Assembly: GCA_024114885.1 (NCBI GenBank) | Contig: CP099419.1 | Coordinates: forward strand, 2,914,001 to 2,978,000 | From: Septoria linicola | Taxonomy: Eukaryota; Ascomycota; Dothideomycetes; Mycosphaerellales; Mycosphaerellaceae | Reading direction: 5' to 3' | Length of the DNA: 64,000 nt | Part shown: piece after piece, positions 53,412 through 63,853 of the stretch | Position numbering within the stretch: position 1 is the first letter of the stretch | How the letters are laid out: every line of letters starts with the position of its first letter | Notes under the pieces: model-generated | The model's database searches: none | What the model saw: the letters and a program-made list of their open reading frames with translations, nothing else | Told to the model about the DNA's origin: nothing | Made by a program: the position numbers and the translations under genes

Positions 53412-54443
53412 CTACTGAAATGATGCCAGACTGTTTGAGCTGGCGGTCAATGGCCAAAGCAGCTTATAGAAGCCGTATGATCCAACGAACAGCAGTAGGT
53501 AATACACCACTGACCACCAAATGGCCAAGCTTTTCGACTCGTGATTGCCATGCATCAGACTGTTTCCCTCAGCCAGGCGATCAACACTGTCATCTCTTTT
53601 GCCCTGCGCCACATCAGGCGTGATGCCGTACGCCTCATCCTCTTCAGCCTGTCCGACTCTGCCCACGACTCGCGGAAATCCCATGAAGTTGCAGAACATG
53701 TGCGCGATAATTGCTGCGAAGACGTTCCCAGTCCGAAGATATAAGAAGGCGGCAAAGAAGCCGAAGAGCGAGGTGTAGGTGAATTGGAAAAAGCTCCTTG
53801 CAAGCCCTACAAGCAGAATTTGTCTCAGAGCAGGTTTCTGCCTAGTTGTCATACCATTGCTCACAAACTCGACGAGATGGTGAATATGCGCCGCGCCGAA
53901 GATGAGTGGTGTTGTGAACACTATCCGCATTGGCGACACTTTGGCTAACAGGTAGAGCGAGACCACAAGTGAGCGGAAGACCCATTCTTCTGCCCATGGT
54001 GCTACGACATGGTTCCGCAGACCCCGCAAATCTGTGAAGAAGTTCTCCTTGATAGTCGCCAAGTTCCATTGTCTCCAGCCAGAGTCCACGAGTATTGTCT
54101 CATATAACGGCCCAATGAATAGAACTGATAGCAACGCCAGCGTTTTGGCACAATCGATAAGATTTACCGGCCAGATGGCGAATAGCCGTAAGACATCTCG
54201 TGGGTTCGCATGGCCGTACGACACCAGAACGTAGACGGCGACAACGGTCGAGGCGATACAACTGAGTCCAACTGCCCGAACTCGTGCCTTGATAACTGCC
54301 GGAGCATCTCTTGAATTCAGTGGTGTGGCACGGAGGGTCGCGCTGAGGTAAAAGGGCGCAACGAAGAAAGCCGTGAATAGAAGTCCAAGGAGCAGAGCTG
54401 TCCGCTCTGAAATCGCAGGCGGCCGTTCTGTTGGCCAGGCCAT
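53412..54443 (-). CDS. RCE1: CAAX prenyl protease 2 (Rce1)
   Basis: 343 residues, no intron. Rce1 is a polytopic ER-membrane glutamyl protease that removes the last three residues of prenylated CAAX proteins (Ras, Rho, Rheb). Catalytic motifs are intact: EE at 152-153 within AEEWVFRS (the EExxxR motif, Arg157), His186 in FGAAHIHH, and the second conserved His in AHMFCNFMG. About eight hydrophobic segments can be traced, starting TALLLGLLFTAFFVAPFYL. The lumenal loop with TIKENFFTDLRGLRNHVVAP precedes the first motif as in the family. The length agrees with fungal Rce1 (about 300-350). It is close-packed, convergent with SPT4. Confidence 0.95.
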   Translation of the reverse strand: MAWPTERPPAISERTALLLGLLFTAFFVAPFYLSATLRATPLNSRDAPAVIKARVRAVGLSCIASTVVAVYVLVSYGHANPRDVLRLFAIWPVNLIDCAKTLALLSVLFIGPLYETILVDSGWRQWNLATIKENFFTDLRGLRNHVVAPWAEEWVFRSLVVSLYLLAKVSPMRIVFTTPLIFGAAHIHHLVEFVSNGMTTRQKPALRQILLVGLARSFFQFTYTSLFGFFAAFLYLRTGNVFAAIIAHMFCNFMGFPRVVGRVGQAEEDEAYGITPDVAQGKRDDSVDRLAEGNSLMHGNHESKSLAIWWSVVYYLLLFVGSYGFYKLLWPLTASSNSLASFQ

Positions 54444-55847
54444 GTTAGTGGAAGTTGGCAGATGTCAAAGTTGCCAAGCATGAAGTTCACGATGCAATTG
54501 TTCTTCACAAGAACAAAGACGGGGATTTGCGCACCTTTCGCGCCGAAATAGTAATCCCTAATGCGCCCAAATGAGTGGTAACCTCCCTGCAAGACCTTGT
54601 TGGCCTTGTTCGAGATAGGCGGTGGAGGCATCGTGCCTACGTCTGTCCTTCGTGGCCGATCTCAAGTTCACAGACTCGTCCTGATCGACCGCAGCAGTAT
54701 CGATTCCACCGCCTACAACAGCCCCCTGCGCAACGTCACAAATTCGTCTGGTGTCGACAACTGCTCGGCCAGATCAAAGCTACCGTATCTGCAGTCAAGG
54801 AATATTGAAATTGAACGTCACTTAAGGTTAAGAGCTTGCATAAGCGCACTGCGCCAGCAACCTTAGACGCGTGCTCCTGAGCAGAGCCTCCTCGAGGAAT
54901 GGCGAACAGCGTGCGACTCGCAAACCACGGAACGGCGGGGGAACACCGCATACAGACGTGACAGTCGCAACCATGCATGGCTTCATGTGTGTTAGAAGCC
55001 GTTGCAACACCCGTGGTGCTAGGTGTCATCTACCGGCGTATGCATCAACATGAATATTGCGCTCTTCGGAAGCGGGTCGTGCCTTTCCCCTCCAGCAGCT
55101 GCTTGCGCACACCCTGAGCTGTCTACTGTACAACTATTGGAGTCTGTCCACAACCATGCAGACTCTCAGCAAAGTGTCTGGATTCTGTAGCTCCACGACC
55201 ACGACTCCACGGCCCCTCCTCCACGCAGTGTTCATTTGCATGAGAGGGGCGTTCTGGAGACGTCCGAAGGCTGATGGTCCGCCGAGCGCTAGATTGATTG
55301 GTCGACAGATAGCGGCGTCGACGATAGCTTTTGGCGTGTCATTTCCGCGTGCTCGCGTCAATGATGCCAGCTTCAATTTCCAAGATGGTTCGTGGCATCC
55401 CTGCCTATCGATTGCGAAAAGGCGAAAAGCAGCAGACGGCGGTATCGTGGTCATCTTGACTGACTTCGTGAGTGTATCTTTCTCGGATCTCTTCATCACT
55501 GTCTTTCCTGTTCCATGTTCGTTCCATCTTTATCCATACTTCTGTCTCCTCTGACCCAGGCTCCACGAGAGCTCGCGCGACCAGGATAACCACGCCGTTT
55601 GTGGGACCCATCTATTCCTGCAGCCTGCGTACGGACAATTGCATTGGCTGCCAACGGACTACCGAACCACAGGGCGACTCCTGAAGCTGCACATACATCA
55701 ACAACCGCCGACTGCTTGCTTGCGCGACGAAGAGAAGAGACGCTCTGTCGCGCAGAGCGTGTCTGCTCTGGCGCCTGTCACTCTTTTTATTATGCACCAC
55801 GATCCCTACCGACTTTTGTTCTCTAATATTACATTAATCAATTTCTC
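54444..55847. other. 1.4-kb divergent intergenic region
   Basis: It lies between the starts of RCE1 and the serine-rich gene. Frames here (for example 54597-54866 and 55057-55554) lack family or composition support. Nothing else recognised. Confidence 0.5.
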
Positions 55848-58800
55848 ATGTCGACGGGCAGCAGAGTGAAAGAGCGCAAAGAACTCTACGAGCGATTGGC
55901 GAAGCGCAAATCCAGAGACGCCAGGAGCGGAGGGTTCTTTGCGTCTCAAAGGCCTCTGACATCGCCACGAGACACACAGCGTGCGAACTGGAGGAAGTCT
56001 GCGACGAGCGCAAGCGAGCTCCATTTGCAGCAGCTGCAGCAGAGCCAGAACCCGAGCTCCACATCGATTTCCGGCAAGCCGACGGTCCGCTTAGTCAAGC
56101 CATCAACTTCGAGCGCAACTCTCTCTTCTCGAAGTTCTGCAGACTACTCCCACGATAGCGGCAATGATGGCGATCAAGAGACTGCCGCAGAACCTCAACG
56201 GTCGGCGGCGGAAGAGACAGGCGCACTTCCCTGCTTGAGGCAGGCTAGCGACTCAGAACAAGGATTTTCGGCTTCAGCCCGGGAGTTTGACGTTTCAGAT
56301 TCGCATTCGCCAGCAAATGAGGCGCCGAGGACAGATCAAGAACAGGATCGAGCACCAATTGCAACCCTGTATCCGAACACCTCACAGCACACGCTTGCAA
56401 GATCAGAATGGCACCGTCGAAGCACTTCCTCAGGCTGGGGCTCGCAGTGTTCCACTCTGCAGAATGGTAGCGAGATTGCTCTGGCAAGCAAGAGCTTTAG
56501 AAGTCACAGATCTAGTCAGACTACGACTCTTCGTGGTACACCCACTCCGCATGAGTACGAAAACCAGGCACGAGCACTAAATAGTGATGCGACTGGGTTG
56601 TCGTTGCAGACGCTGGAAGAAGCCTCTCCAGAATTGACAACAATTAGAGCTGTGCCGGACTCTGAGACGTCCACATCCTCGCCAGTCGACCCGCGACCAG
56701 GGTCCCAAACGTTACAGGATACTTCAATTGCAGCCTCAAGGCCCTATACAGCGCCGCCGTCCGACTCTCCAACTGACTCGGGCTCACCTGCTTCCCTACC
56801 GAGAACTTCGAGAAGAGCATATTCGACAGGGTCGATTCATACTTTGCCAAGCATATCTAATCTTCACGAACTCACTTCATCTCCGGTGGTGCAGGTGTAT
56901 GGTTCAGATCCAGCTTCGATCTCTGAAGCTGCTCAATCGCAGTCGTCATCGCCTAATTTCGTCGCCTATAGTCCGAGCGCCAGCAGCGTAGTACCCCGCT
57001 CAATCTCGCGGCCGCAACGGTTGCAGCAGAAAACCTCGATCGAATCAATCAACTCACGGCTCGAGCAGTACGGATCACAGCCATCTGCTGGACGCCATCT
57101 GGCTAGCTATAGCTCCTGGGCCTCGTTCGAGACCAGCGATACCCTGCCTCCTTTGTATATTCCTAGGCGTAGAGTACGGCACAAGGCTGGCTCGACCTCT
57201 CTTTCCTCGCAAGCTTCCTCATCGGCAACTATCGTTCGACCACGGACCGAATCGCCCAGCACTGATGACACTATGGAGGCCGATGAGGATATTGATACGG
57301 AACCATACCCACGACGCCCATTCAGTAATCACCTGAGCACGATTGCTAGTGTCAGCGATGGGAGGACGGGCAGTCACCACTTCAGTTACTGGTCGGCTGG
57401 TAGTGGGGTATTGACCATGGGCTCTGGAGATCAGACGCCTTTATCTGCGACATTCGATGGATCGCGGCGACGCAGCGCGCCAGTAGACTCCATTGCATCG
57501 AGCCTGCCATCCGCACCCACCCGTGGGACGAGCCTTGAAGCGGGAGATATGACATTGGGCATTTTCCGGGAAGAATCGGCGGTTCCGCAGCCGTTGTTCC
57601 GTGCACAACATGGCCCAACTGTGGTCAACAACGCGGGACCAAGTAGCAATCATACTGGGAGGAAATATGATGGTCCACTGCCTCCACTGCCACCAGTTCC
57701 GAGAAGTCCTGATAGCGATGAGCAATTCGACACGCTGTCAGAGATGACACGCCCGTCGCTCCACCAGAAGCGATCTGGGTATTCTTTGAAGACAAGGAGC
57801 AATACTACGCCCAACCACTCACGGCATCACAGCGAGATCAGCTACGTTGGTAGTGATAGGAGCAGCCAGGGAACCGGTATTTTCCCCGTATGGGCGAGGA
57901 ATTTCTACAGCGGACAAGCATACTTGTCGAGCAAGATTTCTCTAAGCAGTCTATCGACGACCGAACGAGCAAGGCCGCCGGTACAACATAGAAGGGGCGA
58001 CAGCGCGTGGACGGATCGAAGCATCACAAGCCGGCTCGGACAAAGTTATAGTAACGAAGAGAATGTGAGCCCCACCAGCAGCCACTTCCTGCCAGCCATT
58101 TTCCGGCCCCGAACACGGCAAAATGACAGCCAACGGAAGTCCAAACTTCGCAAGAGTCAAAGAAGTAAAGGTTCCAAGAGGTCTCGACCTTCACGCGATG
58201 ACCGACCAGATTCGATGCCCATTCTTGCAGATCCTCTCCAACAACCGACTGGAAGCAGCGAAGACATTCTACCTTCAGGTCAACCGCGCTGGGGCGTCCT
58301 CCAAGACCACGAGGACGAGCAGCCGCAGCGTATCCCGCGCCATAAGCCGCTCAGAAAATACAGCAAACAGAACCAGTGGAACCACATGGAGTTCCCGCGT
58401 CCGATGACCAAAGACCGTCTATCAGAATTCAGCGGCTCGCTAGGAGGTCAGCAACCGACACTCGCACCATCCAAGCGTACTTCACAGAACAGGCTCTCGT
58501 TCTGGCAAGCACCTAGTTTTACGGAGAGTCTCGACTCACTAATACGCTCGCGATGTAATCGGCAAGTGTTGCTGTTCACGATCGGCTTCGCTTTACCGCT
58601 GTTCTGGATGCTCGGCGCTGTCCTGCCACTACCCAAGAAACCACTAAGTGACGGGGATCTAGAAAAAGGTCACGCGTTGCCGGGAAGTGAAGAAGATGTG
58701 GAAAACGCAATGATGCGACACGAAGCCGGAGACGCCGAGCAGAGATGGCGAGACGATCGGATCTACCGCAAAGCGAAGTGGTGGAGAATGTTGAATCGCG

Positions 58801-58937
58801 TTATGAGTGTGATTGGACTGCTCATTATTGGAGCTGTGGTGAGTTCGAGCACTTTTGACAGTCTCATCTGCTTCGACGAAAGAGAAAGCTTGCTGACTGA
58901 ATTGCAGATCGCACTTGTCGTGATCACAGTGCGATAG
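55848..58937 (+). CDS. Serine-rich fungal protein with C-terminal membrane segments, two exons
   Basis: Exons 55848-58838 and 58908-58937; intron 69 bp (GTGAGT...GCTGACTG...TTGCAG), phase 0; 1006 residues. Reading through the intron ends in a different, less hydrophobic tail, whereas splicing gives IGLLIIGAVIALVVITVR, a clean membrane helix. The start MSTGSRVKERKELYERLAKR is basic and helical. Residues ~40-850 are Ser/Thr/Pro/Arg-rich and disordered. A hydrophobic segment, VLLFTIGFALPLFWMLGAVL, begins near residue 905, followed by an acidic loop and WRDDRIYRKAKWWRMLNRVM. I place it in a conserved Pezizomycotina family of unknown function recalled from its C-terminus; this is not a firm identification. 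Two membrane spans put the disordered N-terminus and the C-terminus on the same side, probably cytosolic. Confidence 0.8.
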   Translation: MSTGSRVKERKELYERLAKRKSRDARSGGFFASQRPLTSPRDTQRANWRKSATSASELHLQQLQQSQNPSSTSISGKPTVRLVKPSTSSATLSSRSSADYSHDSGNDGDQETAAEPQRSAAEETGALPCLRQASDSEQGFSASAREFDVSDSHSPANEAPRTDQEQDRAPIATLYPNTSQHTLARSEWHRRSTSSGWGSQCSTLQNGSEIALASKSFRSHRSSQTTTLRGTPTPHEYENQARALNSDATGLSLQTLEEASPELTTIRAVPDSETSTSSPVDPRPGSQTLQDTSIAASRPYTAPPSDSPTDSGSPASLPRTSRRAYSTGSIHTLPSISNLHELTSSPVVQVYGSDPASISEAAQSQSSSPNFVAYSPSASSVVPRSISRPQRLQQKTSIESINSRLEQYGSQPSAGRHLASYSSWASFETSDTLPPLYIPRRRVRHKAGSTSLSSQASSSATIVRPRTESPSTDDTMEADEDIDTEPYPRRPFSNHLSTIASVSDGRTGSHHFSYWSAGSGVLTMGSGDQTPLSATFDGSRRRSAPVDSIASSLPSAPTRGTSLEAGDMTLGIFREESAVPQPLFRAQHGPTVVNNAGPSSNHTGRKYDGPLPPLPPVPRSPDSDEQFDTLSEMTRPSLHQKRSGYSLKTRSNTTPNHSRHHSEISYVGSDRSSQGTGIFPVWARNFYSGQAYLSSKISLSSLSTTERARPPVQHRRGDSAWTDRSITSRLGQSYSNEENVSPTSSHFLPAIFRPRTRQNDSQRKSKLRKSQRSKGSKRSRPSRDDRPDSMPILADPLQQPTGSSEDILPSGQPRWGVLQDHEDEQPQRIPRHKPLRKYSKQNQWNHMEFPRPMTKDRLSEFSGSLGGQQPTLAPSKRTSQNRLSFWQAPSFTESLDSLIRSRCNRQVLLFTIGFALPLFWMLGAVLPLPKKPLSDGDLEKGHALPGSEEDVENAMMRHEAGDAEQRWRDDRIYRKAKWWRMLNRVMSVIGLLIIGAVVSSSTFDSLICFDERESLLTELQIALVVITVR

Positions 58938-59540
58938 CGTCGCCCCTCGAAACGACTTCACCCTCCTTCTGGACCACTATTCCTACTACGAAAGCATCAA
59001 CGACTCTCACCGGATGCGAAAATCACTCACGATACGCCACCAAGGCAAGCCTGTTCCCTTACTGTCGAAAAAACAACCTTTTCTTGCTACTGTCGCATTG
59101 AGCGCTACACCTGACGGACGGCCCCGTAGCACATGTTTTTACTTATGACGGCCACACCCACAAAGAACACAATCTTGTTGATGATGATACCCACGTCGTA
59201 AATGGACATAATGTGCAATCTCTAGTAATTTGCATTTTTGGGGGAGGAGGAGGAAAGCATGCTAGCGAGCGACTCAGAAAAATCTAGCTTGGAGGATGAC
59301 AATCTGTGTTGTGCATAAAGACAATTCCATATACTGGATGAAGAATATGAAAGCACTCCCATGCGGTGTGATCGAGCCTCTCGTCCTCAGGACTGTGTTA
59401 AATGTGACTTGCGAGACAGGCAACAACTAAAGAATTCATTCTCATCTATCCTGGGTATCATAGTCTCTCCTGGAAGCGTCCTCCGCTCCTCATGTATACA
59501 AACCCTTTCTAGCCTTCAGGCAGATGCGTAAGTCGTCTCT
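58938..59540. other. Intergenic between convergent genes
   Basis: About 600 bases of 3' flanks of the serine-rich gene and MID1. No supported gene. Confidence 0.5.
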
Positions 59541-61559
59541 TTATACAAAGGCTGCTACCAAGCCCGTAACTACCGCCACTCCCAAAGTCCTTACCAAGGA
59601 CATCTCCACCCGCATTCCATCATTCATATAGTAGACAGCGCCAAGATAGCTGCATGTCAGATCGCCATCGCGCTTCCCATAACCTCTTTCCAATCCTCTG
59701 CCAGGGTAGGGACAAGCAAATTGCATAGATGCGGGGCAACTCTGCATGAGGCTGTAACACAAGTCCTCGCACGGCAATACTTCTTTGTACGGGCCAGGTT
59801 TGATGATGTCGTCAATCTGACCATTCCTCGACCGGTTCGTAGCGAAGCTCGAAATGTATGTCTGATCCCAAGCTGTGGTCCCATCGACTGTCGGAGCATC
59901 GTCCATGCTGATGTAGTTGCTGTGCAGAAATTCGTCCTCAAGCTTCGTATCATTGTAAAATGCCTGGCCAACGTTCCGCACTTGCAAGTGAGCGGCGGGA
60001 TTTGAGAAGTCTTCACAGCGTGGAATGGACACTGCACAAAGCCACTCTTTGTAAGCCGCTGCACAGTCATCACAGCCCTTCGCCAGCGAATATTTGGCTG
60101 CCGCGGTTGTGTTGCACGGAATTTGCGCCAGGGTGTAGTTGAAAGGAATGTACCAGGTCTGCGTATAGTTCTCGTAAAAGTTCTGCAGTGCTTCCAGTGT
60201 GTTCACCTCGGGATTGCTGGGATTTGCAGGCACAGCGTATGCCACTTCATCGCAGAATGTTAGATTGAACAGAAGCTGACAGTTGCCATCTGTTTTCGTC
60301 CTAAAGGGGACCTCTTTCCAGACCTTTCCGCCGCCTCCCACCACACCGTCGCCGGACGCTGTAGAGTTGCCGTCCATTGCGAGGTATGCTTTGTAGTCGC
60401 TTGATGGGGCGAGCCTGTTCACATAGAACTGCTCTTTCGGCTTGCGACCAAGACCGCGCGTGACCATTCCCATGTCCACACGGGTCGAGTTGCCATCCAA
60501 GTCGCTCTGATTAGCTTGTATCTGTCCATTGGCTCGAATGAAGGTCTGCAGGCCACAGTATGAACTTTCCATACCCAGCAGTCCACTGAGGCTGCTATTC
60601 ACGACAAAGAGTGTGAACGGTGCAGTCATGTTCATCCATTCTTGGTAAATGTCGTTGCTCGGGTCGACTTGGGTCAGATTGTCTGTGACTAGAAGCGCAG
60701 AATCGATGTCCGTGTCGACCTGATAGAGGAATGGATCGTCACGCTCCGCAGCATGAAAATAGTCATCGATTGAGACTGCCAATTGATAATTCCAGTTTCC
60801 AGTAAAGCCATCCGGTGTCTCAGGCGCATGCACTGCCATGTACCAATCCCCACTGGCATTCGCAACGGAAGCGTTGACAAACCCGCCTCTAAACGGGTGC
60901 ACTGTCTGCGTGTTGTTGTTGTTGCGATTTGGACCCGGGTTGGTGTTGGACGAAGTGCTTGAGACATAAAGAGTGAGCTGGCCGGGGGGAGGAGACGACA
61001 CTATTCCTTCCTCGATCCGAGTCGGCTGAGAGCACACATTTGCAGAAATGTAGATTGTCCTATCTCGGTCACTATCCTGCCGCCTGCGCAAGTCTGGATG
61101 ATGCATCTTTAGCAGGCGCTTTCCCGACAAGTCGCTGGGTAGTCCGACACCCTTTGCCGTGCGGTTTGCCTCCAAGAAGCGGCTTGGATATTGAAAGACT
61201 GTCGTGCTGCCTGGTGATATGTCGTACGGAGTCCCAATGTTGTTGCCGCTGATCTGCTGTGTTTCGTCCGTCTGCCTGCTAGCGAGCGTATTCGTGCCAT
61301 GATGGTCCGTTGCTGCTCGCCCAGCATGATTGTCATGGTCGTCGTCGTCCTCCAGTTCAATGAGGGCATCCTCTATCCGGTGCCAATTGTGATCTCCTCC
61401 ACCGCTCAGCTGTCCGCTCCCGTCATATGCCAATTCCGCTGCGTATGCAAAGTGAGGATGCGACAACGACCAGTACACCAGCGCAATCAGCGCGAGGGCT
61501 CCGAGGGAGGCGATGAGGCGGGTTTGGAGGGGCGTCAGCTTGGGACATTGGCATCGCAT
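59541..61559 (-). CDS. MID1: Mid1-type stretch-activated calcium channel subunit
   Basis: 672 residues, no intron. An N-terminal signal or anchor (LIASLGALALIALVYWSL) is followed by an acidic, His-rich stretch, then the Mid1 extracellular domain with about 20 potential N-glycosylation sites (for example NASVANASGDWYMAVHAPE). The diagnostic Cys-rich region lies C-terminally: GNCQLLFNLTFCDEVAYAVP, KGCDDCAAAYKEWLCAVSIP, EVLPCEDLCYSLMQSCPASM and FACPYPGRG. The tail LGVAVVTGLVAAFV is hydrophobic and could be a GPI or membrane anchor. Mid1 partners Cch1 in the high-affinity Ca2+ influx system used in mating, ER stress and cell-wall stress. Cch1 is not in this window. Family assignment rests mainly on the Cys pattern and overall layout. 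Confidence 0.92.
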   Translation of the reverse strand: MRCQCPKLTPLQTRLIASLGALALIALVYWSLSHPHFAYAAELAYDGSGQLSGGGDHNWHRIEDALIELEDDDDHDNHAGRAATDHHGTNTLASRQTDETQQISGNNIGTPYDISPGSTTVFQYPSRFLEANRTAKGVGLPSDLSGKRLLKMHHPDLRRRQDSDRDRTIYISANVCSQPTRIEEGIVSSPPPGQLTLYVSSTSSNTNPGPNRNNNNTQTVHPFRGGFVNASVANASGDWYMAVHAPETPDGFTGNWNYQLAVSIDDYFHAAERDDPFLYQVDTDIDSALLVTDNLTQVDPSNDIYQEWMNMTAPFTLFVVNSSLSGLLGMESSYCGLQTFIRANGQIQANQSDLDGNSTRVDMGMVTRGLGRKPKEQFYVNRLAPSSDYKAYLAMDGNSTASGDGVVGGGGKVWKEVPFRTKTDGNCQLLFNLTFCDEVAYAVPANPSNPEVNTLEALQNFYENYTQTWYIPFNYTLAQIPCNTTAAAKYSLAKGCDDCAAAYKEWLCAVSIPRCEDFSNPAAHLQVRNVGQAFYNDTKLEDEFLHSNYISMDDAPTVDGTTAWDQTYISSFATNRSRNGQIDDIIKPGPYKEVLPCEDLCYSLMQSCPASMQFACPYPGRGLERGYGKRDGDLTCSYLGAVYYMNDGMRVEMSLVRTLGVAVVTGLVAAFV

Positions 61560-62325
61560 CCTGGTGACCGCGAAAGTGCAATGGAGCGTGACTGCGTGGC
61601 CGATCTGTGCGCAGGGCTGTGTGGCCCGCGCTTTAACTGGAGAGTGCTATTCTACTTTGTGCTGCTGATCCAGGGTCTCCTGCCGAAGCCGACACGCTGC
61701 TGCCGTCCTGCTGCCGCCCGTTTCTCGGCCATGGAAAGTGGATCAGCACGTGGCACGCAGTCCACTCCAACACCACCTACGCTCAAAGCTCAGCATCAAG
61801 CAGTCACTGCCGCGCGCATTGATTATGGTCACACTTCATGTGCCTCTCCTACCAGTAGCTTGCTGGCCCTACCTCTCACTCTGTCGCCAACGCTACTGAT
61901 CGACCAGAGCAGATTCTCGGATACATCGGAGCTTGGTGGTAGTGTTCCTGGGCTACTGCATGAGCTCAACGCTCAGCCGCCATCACCATCTCGAAGCGCA
62001 TCGCGGCTTGAAAGTGGCCGATCAGTACATAAGTGTCAATCATGTAGATGAAATCGAAACATCTCGTGTCCCTGGTTCCTTCCCAAGTCTGGGCGCCACT
62101 TCTGCTCGAGATCGCTCTTGCTGCATGCCACATACCACGATGCTACCTGCTACAGCAGCTTGCTGCTACAACTCAGCTGACCACAGCACGCCCTCACTTA
62201 GCAAACTCGAAACAGCACGCCTTATAGTAACGCACCTCAACCACTATCTCAACCCATGTTACCTGAAAACCGGAGCCCTCAACACAAAGCCTCAACGGAA
62301 CCAAGCAACCTCACTATAGCTCAGC
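61560..62325. other. Divergent promoter region of MID1 and cysteine-rich gene A
   Basis: About 770 bases. Frames such as 61299-62051 are mostly shadows of MID1. No extra gene supported. Confidence 0.5.
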
Positions 62326-62589
62326 ATGTGCTACTACCGCTACCGAATCTTCCCCTGCGGATGCCGCGAGAAGTTTCTCACCTATCGATGCAGCTTCGCG
62401 GACCGCCCGCAAATCGGCAAAGGCCATAGTTCCACGCATCAGAAGGATCCAAGAAAGAAAGACGTGGAGGTCTCCGGCCCATGTCCTAGCAACTGTGCCA
62501 ACTGGAAGGATAAAGCGTGGACAAAGCCTGATTGGAAAACGAGTATCGTCATTCGCACCCAAGGCTGGCATAAGCTATTTTGGCGCTGA
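62326..62589 (+). CDS. Small cysteine-rich protein A, tandem paralogue of gene B
   Basis: 87 residues, single exon. It starts MCYYRYRIFPCGCREKFLTY and aligns without gaps to gene B over all 87 residues, with about 40 identities (counted by eye). All six cysteines are shared: C2, C11, C13, C22, C53, C57, as are the RPQxGKGH and CPxNC motifs and a C-terminal GWxxxFxR. There is no signal peptide, so it is probably cytosolic or nuclear, and the CGC and CPSNC groups suggest metal binding (inference). The MC...CGC opening recalls small cysteine proteins widespread in ascomycetes, which I cannot name. The gene lacks the intron found in B at the codon joining C11 and C13. Confidence 0.7.
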   Translation: MCYYRYRIFPCGCREKFLTYRCSFADRPQIGKGHSSTHQKDPRKKDVEVSGPCPSNCANWKDKAWTKPDWKTSIVIRTQGWHKLFWR

Positions 62590-62928
62590 ATTGGTTTCCT
62601 CTACCAGTGCTTGCTTGAGCCCTGAGCGTCCACCTCAACACGATCATACGACTTTTACATGCGTTTCCAAGGATTCGGGTCCCACCGGGTTGTGCTGGCG
62701 CAGTTGTTTCGACAATCGTTCACTTTCCATATGGCGTTGGGAGCATCGTGTGCAAACGCGCACTGCCACGAAAATGCTTCGGTATACAGTAAACATTGTA
62801 CAATATTCCATGCAACATACTTTTCGAGTCGATCAGCACATCTTGTACCATATCGAGAGCTTTTCCAGCTGGCCTTCATTCCAGGTCGACAGGCAAATCG
62901 AGTCAACAACCACTTCCAAATTAGCAGC
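62590..62928. other. Spacer between tandem genes A and B
   Basis: 339 bases. No gene; it should contain the promoter of gene B. Confidence 0.5.
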
Positions 62929-63257
62929 ATGTGCTTCTATCGCTATCGCCGATGGGACTGTGGTAAGCACATCAACCTCTGACAACTCACAGCTACCAAT
63001 ATACTGACATATGTCCGATCTTTTCAGGCTGCAAGGAGAAGTACCTGACCTACCGCTGCGGCTACGCTACTCGCCCACAAGTCGGAAAGGGGCACGAGTT
63101 CGTCTGGCAGAAAGACACCAAAGGCAAAGACATCTACGAGCGCGGCGAATGTCCTCAGAATTGCGTGGGAATCAAGAAGCCTTCGGAGGAGGAAATGCAT
63201 TGGCGTGAGCGATTCTCGAGGTTCTCGACTGGTTGGAGGGATTTCTTTTATCGGTGA
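62929..63257 (+). CDS. Small cysteine-rich protein B, tandem paralogue of gene A, one intron
   Basis: Exons 62929-62962 and 63028-63257; intron 65 bp (GTAAGC...TTTTCAG), phase 1; 87 residues, the same length as A. Splicing restores MCFYRYRRWDCGCKEKYLTY; without it the frame ends at once after CGKHINL. It shares with A the six cysteines, RPQVGKGH, GECPQNC and GWRDFFYR. B is more charged in the middle (QKDTKGKDIYERGE). It has no signal peptide or membrane segment. Function unknown. The gap-free alignment with an independent neighbour strongly supports both gene models. Confidence 0.75.
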
Positions 63258-63586
63258 TTTCAGTTCTCAAGGGGAATGTTCAAAGGCAGCGATGGAGCTT
63301 TGATATTTCTGATGTGGATGTGCGTTGCGGTGCTCTGCTACCGAGTCCGCGTTGCGTTGAACGTCATGCTTCTTCGAGCGATTGATCGTCTCCTGCAAGC
63401 TCGAGAATATGGTCTCTCATGGTTTGGGGCGCTCCGTTCCTGAGGTATGCGAGCTACGCCATCAATGGTAGCTGTGGTCTCTAGCACAGTGCACGAGTAA
63501 TCTTCCATCGAGCGCGGCTTCTCGCGTTGGTCTCTGGCTATCACGGGATCTCCTTCTTCATTCTGATCAAAACTGCCATCAACACC
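63258..63586. other. Intergenic between convergent genes
   Basis: About 330 bases between gene B and NCE101; nothing recognised. Confidence 0.5.
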
Positions 63587-63853
63587 TCAACCCGTCTTCT
63601 CCTCAATCTTCTCCACTGCACCTCCAAAGATCAATTCCGTCCTCCTCTTCAGCGCAATAATCGTCTGCTGTGTAGTATGCCCCTTCTCCTTCTCCTCTCG
63701 ATTAATGCGCACCGCAGCTGCAGCGAAACCCACGCTCACGGCAAAGATGGGGTCGATGGCTCTGCGTGACAGAACACTTGATCAGCTCAGCACGCAAAGG
63801 GGCCTTGTTGTGATATTGTGTACTCACTTTGAGATGAGATATGGCGTCGACAT
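63587..63853 (-). CDS. NCE101-family small membrane protein, two exons
   Basis: Exons 63853-63828 and 63761-63587; intron 66 bp (GTGAGT...CACGCAG), phase 2; 66 residues. The product MSTPYLISKAIDPIFAVSVG continues with FAAAAVRINREEKEKG, matching the NCE101 family: a short N-terminus, a DPxFA(V/I) hydrophobic segment, then RIxREE and a charged tail. Yeast Nce101 (53 aa) was described in non-classical export of a few leaderless proteins; its mechanism is unknown. One membrane helix is predicted at about residues 11-29. The first exon has only 26 coding bases, so the gene is easy to miss. Confidence 0.85.

Noticed and set aside
55057..55554. 165-codon frame upstream of the serine-rich gene
   Set aside because: No family and typical chance composition; probably promoter or leader.
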